A DNA stretch of 64,000 bases from contig JXTC01000009.1 in the NCBI GenBank assembly GCA_002914845.1, forward strand, positions 317,509-381,508, read 5' to 3'. Positions 12,129-23,228 of the stretch are shown one piece after another. The position numbers were made by a program, and so were the translations under genes. Numbering within the stretch: the first letter of the stretch is position 1; each line of letters opens with the position of its first letter. Under the pieces are notes generated by a model. It ran no database searches. It saw only the letters and a program-made list of their open reading frames with translations, and was not told where the DNA came from. Origin of the DNA: Trema orientale. Its lineage: Eukaryota > Streptophyta > Magnoliopsida > Rosales > Cannabaceae.

Positions 12129-12775
12129 TGTGGGGGCCCGTTTTTTGAACGTGCGCCACGTCTGCATTCAGATGACACATAGCTGAGAAAATTGCCTGGG
12201 AACCACGATTGTTCCGCGTGACGGTTATTGGGTCCACGCTGTCGAAGCGGGTCAAGACAGGGCCCGTCCAGACCTGGGATGGGCCTGGCCAAACCAGACC
12301 CTTGTCCTGACAGCTGGGGGTCAGGAGCCTCAAGGGTCTTCTAGCGGAAGACCCTCGGGGGCAACGCATAGTTCCAGACAAGACATTTAATGCAATCCTG
12401 GGTAGGTGTGCGTATTAAATGCGTTCTCCTGAGAGAACGGCGGAACTGTAGTCGCCGCTCCATGTCAGGATTCATGTTGGAGCTGGTGACAGGGAGCAAA
12501 CCGTACCAATCTTAGCTCGTGATTTCGGGAGCTAGCTACGGCGCTGGAAAAGAAACCTCGGAATTGGATCCCAATTCCGGAGGTACAAATACCGCACACA
12601 CCGTAGCAAACAGGTAAGCAATCTTTTCACTCCCTGCTATCTCCTTAGAACCGATATCTGACTTAAGCATTGGAGAGTCTTTGCAAGTACCCCTCCTGAG
12701 GCCCTTCCGGTCCATCCAGATATTGGGCACAGTCAGAGGTAGCGGAGACACGTAGACAGTTGGTGAAAACCGTCC

Positions 12776-12780
<5 letters not shown>
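12129..12780. mobile_element. 652-bp solo LTR (likely Gypsy type)
   Basis: The block starts TGTGGGGGCCCG and ends CCGTCCCAACA, giving the TG...CA termini of an LTR. It is clearly more GC-rich than its surroundings. TATAT lies on both sides (12124-12128 and 12781-12785), but the flanks are (TA)n, so the 5-bp duplication is weak evidence. The stretch near 12655-12710, with GACTTAAGCATTGGAGAGTC then CTTTGCAAGTACCC, resembles the R/U5 part of plant Gypsy LTRs as I remember them. No second LTR or internal domain is present. Short frames inside are not genes. Confidence 0.65.
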
Positions 12781-12812
<32 letters not shown>

Positions 12813-13208
12813 AAAGAATAAGATATAATACAGGGAAAATTAGTCCATAATTCTTTCACTTAATTTATTTATAGAAAACTTGAGAAATTTAGTAAAAGTT
12901 GTTTTGCATTTTCAAAGGATATCTTTTTGGGATTAGAATAGATTAGACTCGGTTGAATTATGCTTAATAACATACGACGAGTGGTCCAGTATTAACTTGA
13001 TTTATAATTAATTTTCCACAAATTTGAGAAATAAAATATCTTAATTTAAATAATTAAATATTCAATTAGCAGTTTTTTATAAGATTTAAATATTGAATTG
13101 AATAAAAAAATTTCATTTCAACCGTACGTAGAGGCAGAGCCCGTTAGCTTAATAAAAGTAAATCCCATAATTTTTTTTTTTGAAAGGAAAATCCCATAAA
13201 TATTTAAA

Positions 13209-13604
13209 GGGCACTAATTTTGTTTTGTTAAATTAAAATTCATCGCGCACGTCTTTTTATAGTAAAAATTAGAGAGAGCAAAATATTAAATAATGGGGAT
13301 GGCTACGGTAGGGGCGTCCCTACGTAAGGTCATGCCTTAATTATCGTTGGATGGGAATCTGTGGGGAATAACGAGAATCTGTGGAGAATCTATTTATATA
13401 CAGATTCTCATCCAACGGTGAATAGACAGGGCCCTACGTAGGAGCGCCCCTACTGTAGACACACCCTTAAATAATTAGTATTTATTTTTATTATTTTTTT
13501 CTCTAACTAAGTAAATTATGATAGTCGTTAGATTATGATCCGACGACTGAAAAAAAAAATACTTACAGATAAATAAAAAAAAATATCGGATTGGTAACCT
13601 ATAT
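13209..13604 (-). mobile_element. CCAATCC-end family MITE, copy B, split by a nested element
   Basis: The left part (GGGCACTAAT...CACGTCTTTTTATAG) and right part (CTCTAACTAAG...ATCGGATTGGTAACC) are the two halves of the element seen whole at 36642 and 45840. They are interrupted at TTAAATAAT by the 172-bp element at 13295-13466. With the insert and one duplication removed, the halves would form an element of roughly 215 bp. Confidence 0.6.
13295..13466 (+). mobile_element. 172-bp Mutator-like MITE, copy 2 (nested)
   Basis: Same length and ends as copy 1 (GGGGATGGCTACGG ... GTAGACACACCC). A perfect 9-bp duplication, TTAAATAAT, lies at 13286-13294 and 13467-13475. It is inserted inside an older MITE of another family, so it moved more recently than that family. 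Confidence 0.9.
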
Positions 13605-14139
13605 ATATACTACTCTTAACCAAATGTAAAATGCATACGTATATATATATATAGATTGTTAAATAAAGACTACAAATTCGCGGTCTGGTCCCCGCTATAT
13701 AATATGCATAACTAAACCAAAGTTTAATATTTTCCTTTTTCATGATTGGTTTTTTGATAATTGATTGCTAAACTCCACCAAGCAGTCCCAATGCTGAAAC
13801 CACACGAATGTTCTTAAATTATGGCACTAATATTTGAATGAAAGCTACGTACGAAGACCGCACTAAAGCATAATATTCATAGGTGGCTTGGCTGCTCACA
13901 CAAGTTACCAAAACCTAATCTATTACCTACATATAATGAATGCTTATTGGACCAAATCATCTTAATTATAATCCTAATATGATGGCTGCATTTAGATGAG
14001 GAGGACCACCTTTTTTTTTTTTTTTTTTTCGTTTTTGAGCTTGAAAAAAGCACTATAGATCGAAATAAGTTAGGTATCTATTAAGTTAGCCAAACTAGAC
14101 TTTGTTATCTAGTTAATCCTTACTACATGTCTTCTACTT
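13605..14139. other. Intergenic sequence
   Basis: AT-rich sequence with (TA)n and a long T run at about 14011-14029. No gene seen. Confidence 0.5.
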
Positions 14140-14237
14140 GGGAAATTGACTTAGGTAGTACTAATTTAGTATAAAATGATCTTTTTAGTAGTATTTTTTA
14201 AGTCGACATAAAATTGCTACTATTTATGTCAATTTCC
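14140..14237. mobile_element. 98-bp miniature element, GGAAATTGAC ends
   Basis: It starts GGGAAATTGAC and ends GTCAATTTCC in inverted form. TCTACTT flanks it at 14133-14139 and 14238-14244. The ends match those of the 328-bp element at 30193, so this may be an internally deleted relative. Confidence 0.55.
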
Positions 14238-14723
14238 TCTACTTCTAGTGGCATGTATTTGTTATATTATATTATGTACCATGAGATTTCAGTTTTAGTG
14301 AACACGTGTCAGTCGGGTGTGTATATAAATATTTCGATTATATCTTAATCAATTGGTATGGTAAATTATGATACGACTCTAATTAAAATGGATAGTCTAG
14401 AAAAAATCGTTATCGACTTTAAAAGGGAAAAAGAAAGACAAAATCGTTATCGGTTGGTATAGTATGAATTTCTTATGTAGTTAATCTCTACTAAATATCT
14501 ACTACTATTAGCATATATTTACTAGATCATGTACTTTGAGTCTTCGGTATCGGAGAAAACGCATAAGCTGTTTACAAAATAAATTTTGATTATATCATAT
14601 AACTAAGGAAAATTTTAAATCTATCAATAATTTAAATATGTACATTCATAATTTTAATTATAAGTTTAACTATAATAAGAACTATAAAGTTAGCATTTTA
14701 CTTTAGGTTTTTGTATTTTTGCA

Positions 14724-15290
14724 GCCCAGACCTTGCCTCTTAAGGATTTGGAAATTTTTTGCTGTATTGTGTGGATTATTTGGGATGCCAGATCGGGCTA
14801 ATTTTTGAGAATATGCCAAGCTCACCACAGCTATCTTGGACTCAGCTAATCGTATCTTGGCTAGCTATGTGAATGTTCAGCGGAATCCTCAGGTGGTGTC
14901 TTCAATTGGTGCCAACGACAAATGTTGGGTGCCACTGGGCAACAGGCAATTAAAGCTGAATATAGATGCTTCCTTCTCAAATGGTGTAGCAAAATTCAAA
15001 ATTCCACGGGGCAGGTGACCGCCTTTGCATACAGTCGCTGTGAGGGTGCTATTTTGGTGCACAAAGTGGAGTTGATGGCGTCGAGAGATGTCCTTTCTCT
15101 TGTGTTATCCAAAGGTTTGTTAGTTGATTTTCTTGAGTGTGATGCTTTATCTGTTGTTAAAGATATAACTAATGGTGCTTTTGATTCGAATGAGGATGTT
15201 CTGGATGTTCTAGTTGAGGATGTTGTATATTTGCTCTTACTGTTGGAGGTGGCATTTGCAACCATGTTCATCGTATGAGGACGAGGAACA
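14724..15290 (+). pseudogene. RNase H-like (RVT_3) fragment, broken
   Basis: Conceptual translation in at least two frames gives a degraded plant reverse-transcriptase/RNase H-like domain. The pieces are LWIIWDAR-like (with breaks) at about 14765-14790, CWVPLGNRQLKLNIDASF at about 14926-14979, and, after a frameshift near 14990-15010, VELMASRDVLSLVLSKGL and LECDALSVVKDI at about 15067-15165. The order WxxP...LKxNxDA...E-AxxxAL...ExDAxxVV is that of the RVT_3 domain at the end of plant LINE ORF2-type proteins. The expected GxGxxxRD segment is missing at the frameshift and stops are present. It is a dead retroelement or RNase H-like gene remnant. The shadow frame on the minus strand has no meaning. 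Confidence 0.72.
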
Positions 15291-15443
15291 TGGTAGCCTA
15301 TACTCTAGCGTCTGTGGGGTTGGGTTCTTCTTCTGTTTGTGTTGGGAATGGGAATTGTATTCTTCCTTGTGTTGCAATGTTGTGAAAACAAATATGCTTA
15401 ATTAATTTATTTTCCAGAAAGATTTTTTTCTTTTATTTTAAAA

Positions 15444-15798
15444 GGGATAACTGTAAAAAAAATATCCTGAAGTTTAAGTGTTCTGCAATTTAAACTCTGA
15501 AGTTTGGACTCTGCAAAATAATACCCTGAGATTAAGAATTTCTGAAAATTAATACTCTGGACAGATTTTTTGACCAATTTTAGGAACGAAAAAATAATAA
15601 TATCCTCAATTAAAACTAGATTAATCTATATTATTCATCTTAATTTTAAGGATATTATTGTATTTTATCAGTTAAAAATCAACACAGGGTATTAATTTTC
15701 AGAAATTCATAATCTCAGGGTATTATTTTGCGGAATCCAAACTTTAGAATTTAAATTGCAGAACATTCAAACATGAGGATATTTTTTTACAATTATCC
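15444..15798. mobile_element. 355-bp long-TIR MITE
   Basis: Arms of more than 100 bp mirror each other: GGGATAACTGTAAAAAAAAT on the left against a right end complementary to AGGATAATTGTAAAAAAAT. Inside, TTCTGCAATTTAAACTC and AATAATACCCTGAGATTA are repeated in inverted form. The flanks ATTTTAAAA and ATTTAAAAA resemble a duplication but are A/T-simple. It is non-coding. Confidence 0.72.
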
Positions 15799-17014
15799 TA
15801 TTTAAAAAAAAAAGTCATCGCCTAGATTTTTTTTTATTTTTAAAATACAGTATTATGCAATTCCCTTATAATACATGGCCTGTTTAATTAAGTGATGGCT
15901 GCAACCGTTGTTTTGTACTAAGCTTTGTTTAAGTCTTAACTGGAAAAGGCTGAATAAAAGAGGTAGGAGAAGTTCCACTTGGCCTTCTGTTTAACTTCGA
16001 AGAATTTTTTCTTTTCTTAAAAAAAAAATAATTTTAATCTACTGTTTTATGACTTTTCTGTTTGACACTTTACAAAACCAAACAAAATCTTGCCGTGCAC
16101 GGACTCTTTAAAGTCCATCACAGTCACACTTAAGAGACTTGGTCAAATATACTTAGCTAGGTCTCTTGGTCAAATATACTAGCTAGGTCTCTCTCTCTCT
16201 CTCTCTCTCTTTTCACGTCGAGACCAAGAAGGAAAGACGTTTAATGGAGTTACATTGAATCATTCACTTATAAGTTAGGTTTCGGCAAAAAATCAAAAGT
16301 TAGTGCTACAAGAATGAATACTTTCCAAACAACAATTTGCTCTAAAATGTTACGATATTAAGGCATCAAACACTCATTAATTATCATTAAAAAAATGTTC
16401 GAGTATTTGGAAAACAAAAGAGACAAAAATTCTCAATTTTAGTGGCACAGTGATGAAATTTGGCCGAAAAATGGTCGTGTGTTGTGGCCAAATTAGATGA
16501 CGAATTTTGCTCGTTGGCCTGCTTTCACTTGGAAAAGTATCCAAATTTGTCCAAATTTGACTAGTACACCCACTCAAGATAACCATGAAATTACCTCATT
16601 TATCTGTAGAATGAACCTTGTAGCTAGACCATGTAATCTCACTTAATCTGTACTCTATCAAAAACACACACTCAATTTTTCTATATTGTCAATATTAATT
16701 ATATTTTAGATTATTTTACATGATCGTTACTAAAAGGTGATTAACTTCAATTATATAGCTTTAGACATATATAATTCTAGATCAAGCATGAGATTTCTAC
16801 ATGTAGTATATAATACAAAATAAATTTCTGAAGATCATTTATGTTTTTGGCACTCATGACAAGTGTTGAGGTGGACGAACTCGAGTTGGTACATTATGAC
16901 TTACAATGATACTGATTATAGAGCAATGAACATATATATTGGTATTTTTGTCTTATATTTACAAATAAATTAAAACTCTTGAATGAGCCATAATTACTAA
17001 CTTAAAAACTATAT
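15799..17014. other. Intergenic sequence with (CT)n
   Basis: It holds a (CT)n microsatellite at about 16191-16210 just after a short duplicated phrase, GGTCAAATATACT, at 16141-16180. No gene is supported. Confidence 0.5.
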
Positions 17015-17373
17015 GGCCCTGTTTGGTTCGCCTATTTGAATGTGTATATTTGAATGGAAATTGTGGAATGAGTTATAATTGAAATGGAAGACATTTGAAT
17101 GGAAAAAATAGTGGAATGGGTTATAATTAGAATGGGAGTATTGGAATGGACCATTCAAAAATACCTCTCCCCCTACATTCTATTCCAAGACACAAAAATC
17201 CATTCAAATAGTTGATGTGACTGATGAACCATTTGAATGGAAAAAATGAATTGTTGAAACAAATATTCATTCCAAAAGACCATTTGAATGGAAAATTTAG
17301 AGTTGTTGAAATAAACACCCATTCAAATAAATTTTCCATTCCAATGGAATGGAATGGGCGAACCAAACGGCAC
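17015..17373. mobile_element. ~359-bp MITE with TTTGGTTCGCC ends, copy 1
   Basis: The left end GGCCCTGTTTGGTTCGCC and right end GGCGAACCAAACGGC are inverted repeats; the interior repeats CATTTGAATGGAAAA and GAATGGGAGTATTGG. A second copy lies at 39964-40320. The transposon superfamily is uncertain because no clean target duplication can be read. Confidence 0.75.
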
Positions 17374-18483
17374 CTATATCACTTGAAATTTTATTGAAAT
17401 AGTTGAAGTCTCTTCCTTCATAATATATTTTGATTGACCCATAACATAATTTATTGACTCGCCAGAATACATAATTCAAGTGCTTTAAAAAGGTCCTTTA
17501 TGAGTGTCCAATTCATTATCTGAAAAAATTTTCCTTTTTGATCTCTTCAGTCATGCATGTTATGTTATGTCGTTCGACTTTTCAGACCTTTAAATTAATT
17601 ACATTACATTAATATCTTATTCCAACTTTGACCCCGCTTGTTAACAGGGAAAAATTTGTACGTTCTTTAAAGATCTCAACCGTTGATTAAATTCAATCTA
17701 CGGTCCACATCCATGCTCGCCTAACTGTTGTTCACGGCTCCACTGTACAATGAAGAGACTGACGAGAAAGTTGCCTTTAAAACTTCCCAACACAAAAAGA
17801 AAAAACAAAAATCTATAAAACAGATGTTTAATTTAAGGACCAGCTTATCGGATAAAACGAGATAAGCACACAACTTTACCAAAGTACCCACCAAATGCAA
17901 CACAAGGGACCGAAATTCCGAAGGGCATTTTCGTCATTTCAAAGTGTCAGAATCTCTCAAAATGTCCAATCGACCAAAAACTTGAAGGAAAGCCTAGAAA
18001 CCGAGACCTTCGCCGCAGTCCGTTCCTGTTCCATCACCATGTGACCCTCTGAATACACCTCTCTCTCGAACAGTACCCCTACATTTTTGTCTATCTATTT
18101 ATTTATTTATTTATTCATTATTTTTTTAAACATTTCATGATAATCCACCATGAATGAATGATGCACCATAAATAATAAAAACAAATACTGTAACATCATT
18201 ATTATTATTATAATCCGGTCCAAACTGGCTGATCTTCTTCCTCCTCTTCTACTCTAAATAGTTTAATATTTGGTGCACAAAAACGAAACCCCAACAAACA
18301 CCAAAAAACCAAAATCTCCAATCCCTGTTACTTGGTTTCCACTTGATCCCCATACCAAGAACCGAAAGCCCTACTACAACTACTACTACTCATTTTTCTT
18401 CGTCTTCTTCTTGTTACCTCTAGATTAAAATTCAAATCTTTCTTATTTTTAGAGGGGTTTTAAATAAATTTGAGGTATGAGAT
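17374..18483. promoter_or_regulatory. 5' flank of the FRA8/F8H-like gene
   Basis: About 1.1 kb upstream of the glycosyltransferase start. It holds a (TTTA)n run at about 18098-18113, a pyrimidine-rich stretch near 18234-18252 and (CTT/CTA)n just before the coding region, typical of plant 5' leaders. No convincing TATA box was identified, so the transcription start is not placed. Confidence 0.4.
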
Positions 18484-20233
18484 ATGTTGGAGCAGCAGAT
18501 AAAAAGACCCCAAATAAACAAGAAGAGGGGGTTCTATGTTAAGATGAAGCTCTTCCATAAGCACGGAAGACCTCAAGAAAAGAGCTCTAGCTGCTTTTTT
18601 AGATATTACAAATGGCTTCTTTGGCTCTCTTTGACCCTTTACTTCTTCACCTCTTACCTCATCACCAACAACAACAACAACAACAACAACAATAATGATA
18701 AACTCACCTCTCTTTCCAAAGCCCATGTTTTCTCTTCCTCTAAATCCACCGTAGTAGCCTCTCGTGCCCTCATAGAACTCACTGACAACGATTCTCATAA
18801 GCCCCATGTCAATAAGATTGGTATATTTCCTTATCCGTATGGAACTATATACCTCTTTTTTTTTCTTTTTTTTTTTTTTCAAATTTATAATTATGTCCTC
18901 TGTTTTTTCTTGAAACAGGGCTACTGAGAGACTTGAAGATATACGTGTACGATTTGCCTCCGAATTTTAACGCCGACTGGCTCGCGAACGAGCGGTGTAG
19001 CAACCATTTATTCGCGTCGGAGGTGGCCATACACAGGGCTCTGTTGACCAGCGAAGTACGGACGTTTGACCCGTACGAGGCTGACGTCTTCTTCGTCCCT
19101 GTTTACGTCTCCTGCAACTTCAGCACCGTCAATGGCTTCCCGGCCATTGGCCACGCCCGCTCCCTCTTGTCCTCCGCCGTCAAACTCATCTCCTCCGAGT
19201 ACCCGTTTTGGAATCGGTCCCGGGGCTCCGACCATGTCTTCGTCGCATCTCACGACTTCGGCGCCTGCTTCCACACCATGGTATGTAGACGTTTTTATAT
19301 ATTAAAATAACACAGACCCATTAATGAAGCTCGTTTCTTGGATTCTGATTCTTTTCTTATCTGGGTTTTTTTTTTTTTTAATTTTTATTTTTGGACAGGA
19401 GAACGTGGCGATTACGGATGGAATACCTTCGTTCTTGAAAAACTCCATTATTCTACAGACATTTGGCGTCACGAACCGCCACCCGTGTCAAGACGTGGAG
19501 AATGTGGTGATCCCGCCGTACGTATCGCCGGAAAGTGTACGGAAAACCCTCGAGAAAGCCCCGGCGAACGGTCGCCGGGATATCTTCGCCTTTTTCCGGG
19601 GGAAAATGGAGGTTCACCCCAAGAATGTGAGTGGGCGGTTTTACAGCAAGTAAGTACACGTAATCATATGTATCTTAACCACTAATCAACTTAATCATTA
19701 TCTTATTGTTTTTGTTAAAGTACCCCTAATCTAAGCTATATTTTCGTTTTTAACCTCTTTGTATTAGGAAGGTGAGGACGACAATTTTGAGGAAATACGG
19801 CGGTGACCGGAGGTTTTACCTTCAGAGGCACAGGTTTGCCGGTTACCAGTCAGAGATTGTACGGTCCGTGTTCTGCTTGTGCCCCTTAGGGTGGGCCCCA
19901 TGGAGTCCGAGGCTGGTGGAATCGGTCGTATTGGGCTGCGTCCCGGTCGTAATCGCGGACAATATCCGGTTGCCCTTCGCGGGGGCGGTGAGGTGGCCGG
20001 AGATTTCGTTGACGGTGGCGGAAAGGGACGTGGGAAAGTTGGGAATGATTCTCGAACACGTGGCGGCCACCAATCTCTCGGCCATACAGAGGAACCTCAT
20101 GGACCCCACGGTCCGGCGGGCCCTACTCTTCAACACACCCATACAACAAGGGGACGCCACGTGGCAGGTGCTGTCCGCCCTGGTGACCAAGCTGGGCCGG
20201 TCCCACCGTCGATCCGCGGTTTCAGCCCAATGA
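18484..20233 (+). CDS. F8H: Glucuronoxylan glycosyltransferase IRX7/FRA8/F8H-like (GT47, exostosin family)
   Basis: Exons 18484-18820, 18919-19280, 19399-19649 and 19768-20233; all introns are GT-AG and in frame, giving 471 aa. Residues 44-60 form a single membrane anchor (type II Golgi protein). Residues 62-71 are ten Asn from an AAC/AAT microsatellite. The GT47 domain starts at KIYVYDLPP (about 119) and includes NERCSNHLFASEVA, VSCNFSTVNGFPAIGHARSL, FWNRSRGSDHVF, FRGKMEVHPKNVSGRFYSK and CPLGWAPWSPRLVE (355-368). These blocks match my recollection of Arabidopsis FRA8/IRX7 and F8H almost word for word. The family is needed for glucuronoxylan, probably its reducing-end tetrasaccharide, in secondary walls. 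A second in-frame Met lies at residue 21 (18544) and could be the real start. Exons 2-4 are strikingly GC-rich for this window. Choosing F8H over FRA8 rests on gene order. Confidence 0.95.
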
Positions 20234-20559
20234 GGTTATGCCCAGTAAGATACGCTTAGTGGGTCCCATTTCCAGCCAATGGAGTTTGATGTGGGTTTTG
20301 GCTTGGAATGGTGATTATTGTAGTGGAGAACAGCTGGTTTTTTTCCCTTGGACTGCTCGTTTACGTCAGGGAAGACAGAATTGTTTATGGCAGGGTTTTG
20401 GTGGGGCCCGGTTGCAGCAGCCATTTAAGATTTTAATTTGTTGTGGTGTGGACATGTGAGCTCCCTGCTGAGTTGGCGGTATCTGGTTGGCTGCTTTTGT
20501 GGTGTCTTCAACGAATATAATCATTGTATATCTATGTATACACATACACTTCTGGAACA
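20234..20559 (+). other. 3' flank/UTR of the FRA8/F8H-like gene
   Basis: The sequence directly after the stop is less AT-rich than the intergenic DNA and probably contains the 3' UTR. No gene is called; open frames here overlap the UTR. Confidence 0.4.
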
Positions 20560-20804
20560 TGTACATGTGGTAGAACAGTTTTGGGATAAAGGGGGGAAAT
20601 AATTGAATTTTGTAGTATATTATACTCAACTTCAATGTCCATATATATCAAAACCATAAAAACGTAAATAAGATAACCCTTCATTTTTAGTGGAATATAT
20701 GTTTATTATTTTCAATGCACTTGGATATGGCCGTTAGTGAATTAAAAAAAGCTATTTTGTATGGAACATATTGTTTGTGAATTGGAATGTGGCAAGGTAA
20801 GGGC
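20560..20804 (+). repeat. Duplicated 3'-flank segment, first copy
   Basis: From GTACATGTGGTAGAACAG to GAATGTGGCAAGGTAA this block of about 245 bp recurs almost identically at 21266-21506, starting right after the single N at 21264. In this copy, GGTAA is followed by GGGCCAGTTTGGTTCG, the apparent end of a transposon. In the other copy it continues into different sequence. Confidence 0.9.
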
Positions 20805-21263
20805 CAGTTTGGTTCGTAATTTGAAAGTTTGGTTCGTAATTTGAAAATGGGTGATTTGAATAAGGTGTATTTAAGTTGAGAATTTGAAAACTATGAAGAA
20901 AATTTTGTTTCTGAAAATGCGTTTGGTTGAATATTTTCTTTATTGATTCTGAGTTTTAAAAATTTAGAACTGTGTTTGGTATTGTATTTGAAAATAAAAC
21001 AATAAATTTGGTCCAAATGTTTTTGGATATTATTTTTTTATAATAACATAAAATTCCTTTAAAAACACTTGTTTATTCTCATAGCTATTTTCACAAACAC
21101 CTTAGCTGCATAATTTTTCATCTGCCATTAATACCGAGTAACCCCTTTCAAATTAGACAATATTGTTTTTCGTTGAGATAAATTTTTTCCTACTCAGATT
21201 AATGGTCGATTGTACACTACTAGAAAATCAATTGGCATTAGATTACAAATCTACTTGACTTTT
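20805..21263. mobile_element. Partial transposon with GTTTGGTTCG end, cut by an N gap
   Basis: It starts GGGCCAGTTTGGTTCG directly after TAA and contains a short direct repeat (GTTTGGTTCGTAATTTGAAA twice at 20811-20848). It runs to the N at 21264 with no right terminus. The second flank copy seems to carry the empty site, which suggests this is an insertion present in one haplotype. Confidence 0.55.
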
Positions 21264-21264
21264 N
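21264..21264. other. Single N (assembly join)
   Basis: The unresolved base separates the truncated transposon from a second copy of the gene's 3' flank. The arrangement suggests two alleles placed end to end. Confidence 0.85.
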
Positions 21265-21265
21265 A

Positions 21266-21506
21266 TGTACATGTGGTAGAACAGTTTTGGGATAAAGGGG
21301 GGAAATAATTGAATTTTGTAGTATATTATACTCAACTTCAATGTCCATATATATCAAAATCATAAAAACGTAAATAAGATAACCCTTCATTTTTAGTGGA
21401 ATATATGTTTATTATTTTGAATGCACTTGGATATGGCCGTTAGTGAATTAAAAAAAGCTATTTTGTATGGAACATATTGTTTGTGACTTGGAATGTGGCA
21501 AGGTAA
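21266..21506 (+). repeat. Duplicated 3'-flank segment, second copy
   Basis: Near-identical to 20560-20804; differences seen include CAAAAC/CAAAAT, TTTTCAATG/TTTTGAATG and GAATTGG/GACTTGG. After GGTAA it continues into AT-rich sequence without the transposon end. Confidence 0.9.
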
Positions 21507-22149
21507 ATTTTTTTATTGATTATTTTGATGGGAAAGTGGAAAAAGAATTAGTAATAAATGGGTGCGATGTTTAGTAATTTGGGAAAGTGGAAGGATTTAC
21601 AAGAAAAATGGGAAAGTGGGACACTTGAAATGTCAGAGACAAGGTATTAATAGACGGAGGGTGCTAGCTGCGGTGTGTCAGAGGCTCATAAAAGACTCGT
21701 AGCGATTTTGGAAGTTTTAGATAATAAAATTGGGCTTTTCTCCAAAGATAAAAAAGAAAATAATAATAATTAGTAAAATATTGGGGTCGGTGGTGGGACC
21801 TGCGGTGCTGTCAGTGGTCACGGATACAAGTAGCTCATACAGTCATACTTACGAACCGCGCCTTGGTCTTTTTTTTTTGAATACTTATTTTTGAATGTTC
21901 ATAACTTTTAAGTGTTATTTTATCTCTTTACTCTTTGGAACAATAAATATGGAAGTGTTCGAAGTTTCCAATCTAGATCTTGACCAAAAGGGTGACAGAC
22001 AAAAGAATGGTGGATGTCTATATGATTTTGTATCCAACAAAGAATGTTAGTAATACTCTTTTTTACATTTTTTTTTGTAATTTCTTAACCTAACTGTTTG
22101 ACACGTAAATTTTATTATACTTTGTTGTATTATTAAAATATTAACTGAA
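21507..22149. other. Intergenic sequence
   Basis: A few GGGAAAGTGG phrases recur at 21530-21620. No gene or clear element is supported. Confidence 0.45.
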
Positions 22150-22301
22150 GAGCGCGTCTACAGTAGGAGCGTCTCTACGTAAGACCTTGTCTATACACCG
22201 TTTGATGAGAATCTGTGTATAGACAGATTTCCCACAGATTCCCATCAAACGGTGTATAAACAGGAGCATTACGTAGGGGCGTCTCTACTATAGCCGCCTC
22301 C
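22150..22301 (-). mobile_element. 152-bp variant of the 172-bp MITE family
   Basis: It has the same ends and palindromes (GAGCGCGTCTACAGTAGG ... CTATAGCCGCCTC) but a shorter, diverged middle. A perfect 9-bp duplication, TTAACTGAA, lies at 22141-22149 and 22302-22310. It is a sister subfamily of the six 172-bp copies. Confidence 0.88.
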
Positions 22302-22310
22302 TTAACTGAA

Positions 22311-23228
22311 TAGTAAAATTCACGTGTCAGACACTAAAACTGAAGAGTGTAAAAGAGAATGAGAAAGAGAATACATTTAACATTTCTCTTTTATTTTCAG
22401 TCAAGATCACCGCATGTGTTCAAATGTAAAGTAAACAGACTAGATAGATTCTTAAATTGTTTGATTCTAATGAATTTATATATTAGTGGTTTTTTCCTTT
22501 CTAGGTAAACTGTAAAAAAATTATCATAGAAGTTTGATTTCTCCGATTTTAATTAATTCATTTGATCTCTAATTTCCAACTTATCCTTGATTAGAATCAC
22601 TCCAAAAATTTATTTATAAAAAAAATTCTTATGTCAACCACATTGAGAGTACTCCGAGATCTGACCATGCATAGAGTAAATCACTTTTATAATAGGATAT
22701 CCTTTTTGTTATTAACTGTATATGCCTTCTCAACGCGGGCATTCAAGTCCGGTCTCTCTTTGATTGGAGGGGTGGCAATGTAGTGTTTCCTTTTAATACG
22801 ATCATTTATCAGTCGTCACATTAGGAGATATACCTTAGTGCGCATTATATTTTTCTTTTCAATTTTCAACTCTTTGTGTTGCCTTCCCCCTAATGTATAT
22901 AAAATGTGTGTGAATATATTTATATATAATATATTTGCTGTCCTGTCCATATGCGGATGACAAATAGGTTAAAGCTAGCTTGCCAAAAAGATTCTTGATT
23001 TTGCATTATGAAAAAGGTTGTATTGTGTATGGTTCTCGTTGTCAAAGTAAAGTCAGATGTGGCACATTATGTATATAGTTGTCCCGTCATTCGATCTCCC
23101 TTTCTTTTTTTTTTTTTTCAATTCTTTGGATGGAATTACGGAATGAAAGGTGTGAATCAAATTTCAAAAACGTGACTATGGTTTCTATGCCCAGTTTTCA
23201 CGAGCCCTATGCCCACTTTTTACGAGCG
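22311..23228. other. Intergenic sequence
   Basis: AT-rich sequence; no gene or bounded element seen. Confidence 0.45.

Noticed and set aside
12053-12859. Three minus-strand frames of 79-107 codons
   Set aside because: They lie in or across the GC-rich solo LTR; fewer stop codons in GC-rich DNA explain them.
17015-17373. Assigning the TTTGGTTCGCC-end element to hAT or PIF/Harbinger
   Set aside because: Neither copy shows an unambiguous 8-bp or TTA direct duplication, so the superfamily is left open.
19879-20259. 126-codon plus-strand frame inside the GT47 gene
   Set aside because: A frame-shifted shadow of exon 4, rich in Gly/Arg/His because of the high GC content.
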